DNA of 17,802 nt from DATKMS01 sp041497995 (GTDB taxonomy: Bacteria > Desulfobacterota > Binatia > HRBIN30). Under the pieces are notes generated by a model, which saw nothing but the letters and a program-made list of their open reading frames with translations, did no database searches and had not been told where the DNA came from. This document shows positions 13,797-17,802 of the stretch, in pieces. A program made the translations under genes and the position numbers. Each line of letters begins with the position of its first letter. Position 1 is the stretch's first letter. The stretch lies in assembly GCA_041497995.1 (NCBI GenBank), contig JBGQHM010000103.1:1-17802 (forward strand), written 5' to 3'.

Positions 13797-14690
13797 CTAC
13801 CGTCGAACGACGACGACGCGAAACCCGATGTGGTCGTAGCGTCGCTCCGGTTCGAATCGTAAGCGGAAGGCTGATCGGCACGGCCAGCCGTCGTCTCCCC
13901 AGCCCCCGCCCCGACGTGAACGAGAGATGACGCCGAACTCACTCTGGGTGGCCGTGCTCATCGCATCGTGCAGGTCAGGATCCACGCCACCCGGGTAGTT
14001 GAGGCGATACCAATCGCGGCACCATTCGTACGTGTTGCCGTGCATGTCGTGAATGCCCCACGCGTTGGCGGGGTAGCTGCCGACTTCGGTAGCGTGGCCG
14101 AGCGAGGGCCCCTGCTCCGCGCCATTGTACGATCTGCCTTTGAAGTTCGCCTGGTAGCTGCTCAAGCTGTCGCCGAACGCGGTGGCCGTCGTCGTCCCGG
14201 CGCGGGCGGCGTACTCCCATTGGGCTTCCGTAGGCAGCCGGAATTCCCAGTCGGCCGGTAGCGTACCCGCTTGGTGTGCCAGCTCCGTGAGCTTGCGGCA
14301 GAAGTCTTCCGCCTCGGCGAAGTTGACATTGCCGACCGGAAAGTTGTCTCCCTCGGGCAGCTCAGCAGTGAGGTCGCCAGGCAACGCCCCGGCGACCGAC
14401 TTCCACTGCCCTTGCGTGGCCTCGTACTTTGCGATGAAGAAGCCCTTGGTCAACGTGACTTCCTTTTGGTTCTCGTCCGGGCGCCGTTCGGGCTCGCTGC
14501 GAGGGCTCCCCATGACGAATTTGCCAGGCGGGCACCACGACAGCTTGATGCCGACGACCTCCCGTTCATCCCCGGCCTTCGAACCTTCGAACGCGGCGTG
14601 CACTGGCGGCGCCGGCTCGTTCGAGTCGTGCCCGCAGCCAAGCGGACTGAAAGTGAGGAGAGCCAGTAAGCATACGATTCCAAGTTTCAT
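13797..14690 (-). CDS. SUMF1/FGE-domain lipoprotein
   Basis: This is a 297-residue protein. Residues 1-19 form a lipoprotein signal peptide ending SPLGC, with C19 the expected lipid-modified cysteine, so it should be membrane-anchored. From about residue 45 it is a formylglycine-generating-enzyme-like domain: LSWCPPGKFVMGSP, YEATQGQW, FRLPTEAQWEYAARAG, WGIHDMHGNTYEWCRDWY, GGGWGDDGWPCRSAFR and HIGFRVV. C271 fits the second active-site cysteine of true FGEs. The first (five residues earlier) is absent, so it is probably not a sulfatase activator but one of the many SUMF1-fold proteins of other function. The start ATG 14690 has no strong ribosome site. Confidence 0.88.
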   Translation of the reverse strand: MKLGIVCLLALLTFSPLGCGHDSNEPAPPVHAAFEGSKAGDEREVVGIKLSWCPPGKFVMGSPRSEPERRPDENQKEVTLTKGFFIAKYEATQGQWKSVAGALPGDLTAELPEGDNFPVGNVNFAEAEDFCRKLTELAHQAGTLPADWEFRLPTEAQWEYAARAGTTTATAFGDSLSSYQANFKGRSYNGAEQGPSLGHATEVGSYPANAWGIHDMHGNTYEWCRDWYRLNYPGGVDPDLHDAMSTATQSEFGVISRSRRGGGWGDDGWPCRSAFRLRFEPERRYDHIGFRVVVVRR

Positions 14691-14799
14691 GCAATCGCAA
14701 CAACGTAAGCGTGATTCGGTTTAGCGGAGTCAAGGGACGGGCTTTCCAAACGATCTTTAGGGATTGGGAGAAGGCCCACATAAGCGAAGGGGTGCACCA

Positions 14800-14919
14800 A
14801 TGACGGATCAATGTCCGAAGTGCCAGAGGTGTGTCATTTCCCACGAGCATGACCCACCCTGTGGGGTGAATTCTCACGAGCATGACGCAGGGGACGCGGG
14901 AGTTTCTCACGAAGGATGA
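14800..14919 (+). pseudogene. CxxC protein gene truncated by IS21 insertion
   Basis: An ATG at 14800, preceded by AAGGGG, opens MTDQCPKCQR, the start of a small CxxC (zinc-ribbon-like) protein. The IS left end begins at 14832, after ten codons and two bases. The frame then runs through the terminal repeats as SHEHD-rich residues to a TGA at 14919, giving a 39-residue chimera. The rest of the gene would lie beyond the right edge of the window. Confidence 0.5.
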
Positions 14920-14923
14920 CCCA
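14832..14923. repeat. IS21 left end, three transposase-binding repeats
   Basis: Three direct copies of a motif near TTCTCACGAGCATGACCCA lie at 14838-14856, 14871-14890 and 14904-14923, the outer one forming the terminal repeat. Multiple end repeats are the known binding sites of IstA. Confidence 0.8.
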
Positions 14924-14993
14924 CCCCTCGTGAGCTCCGGAGTCCATTCCCGAGGCCATCTCCAGCCAGACTCTGCACCATGGAGGTGCAGAG

Positions 14994-16584
14994 ATGGCGT
15001 ATCGGGAGGTGGAAATGTGGGAGATCCTGGATGTCCTGCGGCGAGTGCGCCGCGGGGAGACGAGAGCAGCGATTCAGCGCGCGACGGGGCGGACACGGAA
15101 GACCGTACGGCGTTACGTCGAACGGGCACGGACGCTCGGCTGGGAGCCGTCGGGTCCTGAGCCCGACGAGACGCTGGCGCTCCAGGTCGCACAGAGCCTC
15201 AAGCCGATCGGGAGAGAGGCCCGGCCGGGCGACAGCGCGGCGCTGCTCACGCAGCATGCGGAGCAGATCCGCAAGTGGCTCGCTCCCGAGGATGGAAGCC
15301 GAGGCCTTCGTCTCACCAAGGCCCACGAGCTCCTCGGTCGCCTGGGTCTCGAGGTGCCGTACAGCTCGCTGCACCGCTTCGCGGTCAAGCAGTGCGGCTT
15401 CCACGAGCGGCAGCGCATCACGGTGCGCGTTGCCGAGGTGGCGCCGGGCGAACTCGCGGAGGTGGACTTCGGGCAGCTCGGCCTCGTGCCCGATCCGGAG
15501 ACCGGTCGGCGCCGCGTCCTCCACGCGCTCATCGTCACGCTCGTCTACAGCCGCCACCAGTACGTCTACACGACGACGTCGCAGAAGCTTCCGGACCTGA
15601 TCGACGGGCTTGAGGACGCCTGGGAGTATTTTGGCGGCGTCACGGCGCGCGTGGTCCTCGATAATCTCCGCGCCGCGGTCGCGAAGGCCGACCGGTACGA
15701 ACCGATCTTCCAGAGGACCTTCGAGGAGTACGCCGCGCAGCGGGGCTTCGTGATCGATGCCGCCATCGTGCGCCATCCCACGGGGAAACCGCATGTCGAG
15801 CGGCAGGTCCAGTACGTGCGGGAGAGCTTCTTCCGCGGCGAGGACTGGCACGACGCCTCTCACGTCCAGCGCGAGGCCATCCGCTGGTGCACGGAGGTGG
15901 CCGGGCAGCGCATCCACGGCTCGATCTGCGAAAAGCCGATCGTCCGCTTCGCTGTCGAGCAGGCGGCGCTGAGACCCCTTGGCGCCGAGCGCTTCGATCC
16001 TCCGACCTGGGCGAGGTGCAAGGTCCACCCCGACCATCACATCCAATTCGATCGGGCGATCTACTCGGTACCCACCCGTCACGTCGGCAAGCAGGTCTGG
16101 GTGAGAGCCGATCGCAAGCTTGTGCGCGTCTTCGTCGAGGGCGAGCTCGTGAAGACCCATCCCCGAAAGCCTCCCGGGGGGCCGTTCGACCGATTACGAC
16201 GACTACCCGAAAGAGCTCGCCGCCTACGCCATGCGCGATCCTGAGCGCATGATCGGCGAGGGCCGCCGGCAGGGAACGCACGTCGGCCGCTTCATGGAGC
16301 GGCTGCTCTCGGGCACGTTCCCCTGGGCGCATCTGCGTCAGGCTCAGAGGCTGCTGCGGCTCGGCAACAAGTATGGCCGCGACCGTCTCGACGCCGCCTG
16401 CCGACGCGCCCTTCACTTCGACCTCATCCACGTCGGCCGCGTCCAGAAGATCATCGAGAGTGGCCTCGACGACGACGGCAAGGCGCCTCACGCTCCCCGC
16501 GGCCAGCTCCTGCTCCTGCCCGCCGCTCGCTTCCTCCGCCCGGCGGGCAGCTTCGATCACGCGGCGCCGAGAAAGGAGACGTAG
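14994..16584 (+). pseudogene. istA: istA transposase, one-base frameshift
   Basis: This is the DDE transposase of IS21. Intact codons run from ATG 14994 (GGAGGT ribosome site 6 nt upstream). They include an N-terminal helix-turn-helix (TRAAIQRATGRTRKTVRRYV, 23-42) and catalytic residues D158 in AEVDFGQ, D223 in VVLDNLRAAV and E269 in KPHVERQVQ. The frame breaks at a run of six G (16176-16181). With five G it would read PPGGRSTDYDDYP and continue in the downstream frame through MRDPERMIGEG and LGNKYGRDRLDAACRRAL to the stop at 16584, for a normal 529-residue protein. As given, translation instead ends at 16244 after 416 residues, with all DDE residues but not the C-terminal domain. A sequencing error, a real mutation or slippage are all possible. 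Confidence 0.85.
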
Positions 16585-16590
16585 AGTCCT

Positions 16591-17400
16591 ATGGAAGTCA
16601 CCCAGTCCCTCAAGACCGTCCTCAAGCGCCTCAAGCTCTCCGGCACCCTCGCCACCATCCCCGACCGCGTGGCGTACGCGAAGAAAACGAAGCTCTCCGA
16701 GCTCGACTTCCTTGAGCTCGTCCTCCAGGACGAGATCGATCGGCGCGACCACACAAACCTCGCCCAGCGGCTCGGCCGCGCCGGCTTCGAGGAGGAGCAG
16801 ACCCTCGAAGGCTTCGACTGGGATGCTCCGGTCACCTTCGATCGCGATCGGGTGCGCGATGTCTTCTCCCTGGGGTTCATCGAGCGCCAGGAAGACGTCG
16901 TCTTTCTCGGGCCCGTCGGCGTCGGCAAGACGTTCCTCGCGTGCGCCGTCGGTCACGCGGCCTGCCGCGCCGGCTACGAGGTCCTCTTCCTTCGTGCCGA
17001 CCACCTCCTGCAGCAGCTTCACCAATCGCGGGCCGACCACTCCACCGACAAGGCCCTGCGGCGTCTCCTCGCCCCGGATCTCCTCATCGTCGACGATTTC
17101 GGCCTGCGGCGCCTCGATGCTCAGCAGTCGAGCGACTTCTATGAAGTCATCCTCGAGCGCCATCGGCGCTCCTCCACGATCGTCACCAGCAACCGAACGA
17201 TCGACGAGTGGATCGCACTCTTCGAGGATGCGATCCTCGCGCAGAGTGCTATCGACCGTCTCGCCCACAATGCCTACCAGGTCGTCATCGACGGCGAGAG
17301 CTACAGGAAGCGGCAGCGACCGGGCGAGCACACAGCTCGTCCCCCACGAAACGCCTCACGACGAAAACCGGGACCAAAGGGCTGGAGGACCCGATCGTGA
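16591..17400 (+). CDS. istB: IstB, IS21 AAA+ transposition helper
   Basis: This is a 269-residue AAA+ ATPase that assembles on target DNA and recruits or stimulates IstA. Walker A is GPVGVGKT (107-114), Walker B is LLIVDDFG (164-171), sensor 1 is TSN (199-201), and R223 in AIDRLAHNA is the expected arginine finger region. The helical N-terminal region (1-70) is characteristic. It starts 6 bp after the istA stop with AGGAG about 11 nt upstream, so the pair is one operon. The length is usual and the frame is intact. Confidence 0.95.
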   Translation: MEVTQSLKTVLKRLKLSGTLATIPDRVAYAKKTKLSELDFLELVLQDEIDRRDHTNLAQRLGRAGFEEEQTLEGFDWDAPVTFDRDRVRDVFSLGFIERQEDVVFLGPVGVGKTFLACAVGHAACRAGYEVLFLRADHLLQQLHQSRADHSTDKALRRLLAPDLLIVDDFGLRRLDAQQSSDFYEVILERHRRSSTIVTSNRTIDEWIALFEDAILAQSAIDRLAHNAYQVVIDGESYRKRQRPGEHTARPPRNASRRKPGPKGWRTRS

Positions 17401-17750
17401 CCGAATCTCGAAGAACCGACGCGCTCAGAGCCTCTCTGAGGCGTTTTCGAAGGGGGGGACGACCTGACGCTCGTCCCCCTGCGGCGGGATCGCCCTTTCA
17501 TCCCCGCCTCCCCGAGCGAGCTGAGGCTCCGGCCAGACATCGAAGACAAGACACGCCCTGGCACGCGCGCGGGAGCAGCCGCCCACAATGTGGACGGCAG
17601 CTTCGTCCAAAGCCGCACCGCCTCAGCACGCGCTTCACGGACGATTCGACTATCAGCAGGAGGGAGATCCTTCCGAAAGGAGGTGCACCGGACCAACGGC
17701 CAATTGAATCACGAGATCCAACTCATGCTATAACTAACCCGGCCTCGGGA
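17401..17750. other. IS21 3' non-coding segment
   Basis: No convincing gene is seen between istB and the right end. A frame from GTG 17397 stays open to the window edge, but its product is Arg/Pro-rich and ends in the terminal repeat. A hairpin lies close after istB (17424-17440). Confidence 0.5.
17424..17447 (+). terminator. Putative terminator after istB
   Basis: CTCAGAG-CCT-CTCTGAG is a perfect 7-bp stem with a 3-base loop, followed by GCG and four T. It sits 24 bp past the istB stop. The short T tract makes it a modest terminator candidate. Confidence 0.4.
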
Positions 17751-17802
17751 CCCTGGGTCATGCTTGTGAGAAGCCCCTGGGTCATGCTCGTGAGAAGTGA
17801 CA
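17751..17802. repeat. IS21 right end, two transposase-binding repeats
   Basis: Two copies of the end motif in inverted orientation to the left end (17751-17773 and 17775-17802) close the element. The outer copy is the terminal inverted repeat and ends on the last base of the window. Confidence 0.85.

Larger units (their letters stand above)
14832..17802 (+). mobile_element. IS21-family insertion sequence, 2971 bp
   Basis: Terminal inverted repeats begin TGTCA and match at 23 of 25 positions (14832-14856 against the complement of 17778-17802). Each end carries further internal copies of the same repeat, a feature of IS21. Inside are istA and istB on the + strand. The element is complete except that istA has a one-base frameshift. 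The right flank is outside the window, so the target duplication cannot be checked. Confidence 0.93.

Noticed and set aside
14907..17331. Very long minus-strand frames (417 and 563 codons) inside the IS
   Set aside because: They are antisense to istA and istB, whose catalytic motifs settle the coding strand.
17397..17802. Third IS gene starting at a GTG overlapping the istB stop
   Set aside because: The overlap looks attractive and the frame is open to the edge. The product is Arg/Pro-rich and runs through the terminal repeats, as expected of GC-rich non-coding DNA.

Overview
The window is high-GC bacterial DNA with short intergenic gaps, long antisense shadow frames and frequent GTG starts. 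Gene content suggests an uncultured environmental bacterium of the Desulfobacterota, Myxococcota or Binatota type. Pointers are a secreted fibronectin/PKD protein with Thr-Pro-Arg-rich linkers, a soluble histidine kinase with a single-domain response regulator, a Zn alcohol dehydrogenase next to an amidohydrolase, and heptamer tandem repeats. This placement is inference; there is no rRNA or other marker. Repeat structures sit exactly at both edges: a MITE-like inverted repeat starts at base 1, and an IS21-type terminal repeat finishes at base 17802. The window may therefore be a whole contig broken at repeats.

Region 1 (1-2278, + strand): a 174-bp MITE-like element, NADP-dependent isocitrate dehydrogenase (icd), then an overlapping DUF4160/DUF2442 pair. 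Region 2 (2293-6237, - strand): four genes in one direction. A cytosolic histidine kinase overlaps a DUF4286-like small protein by 4 bp, followed by a Zn alcohol dehydrogenase and a metal-dependent amidohydrolase. A stand-alone receiver protein (6324-6737, +) diverges from the kinase, so sensing and a catabolic or detoxification pair appear linked. Region 3 (6741-8519, -): a conserved small protein and an SRPBCC-TIGR01777 epimerase fusion with a perfect 18-bp palindrome upstream. Region 4 (8906-10742): a conserved small protein of unknown function, then a large secreted multidomain protein on the opposite strand.

Region 5 (about 10.8-14.8 kb) is dominated by decayed or solitary genes: an orphan hicB with a 12-codon hicA relic, an internally deleted quinone oxidoreductase relic, an intact chloroperoxidase-like hydrolase, a methyltransferase broken by a nonsense codon, a small membrane protein with a divergent C-terminus, and a SUMF1-domain lipoprotein. 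Region 6 (14832-17802) is a complete IS21-family insertion sequence (istA frameshifted, istB intact). It has landed inside the 5' end of a small CxxC protein gene.

I found no CRISPR array, tRNA, rRNA or prophage. No wholly new system is proven. The most unusual items are the kinase/regulator-dehydrogenase-hydrolase cluster, the terminal MITE with a predicted three-stem fold, the heptamer repeats (one translated as the kinase tail), and the cluster of gene relics beside the IS.
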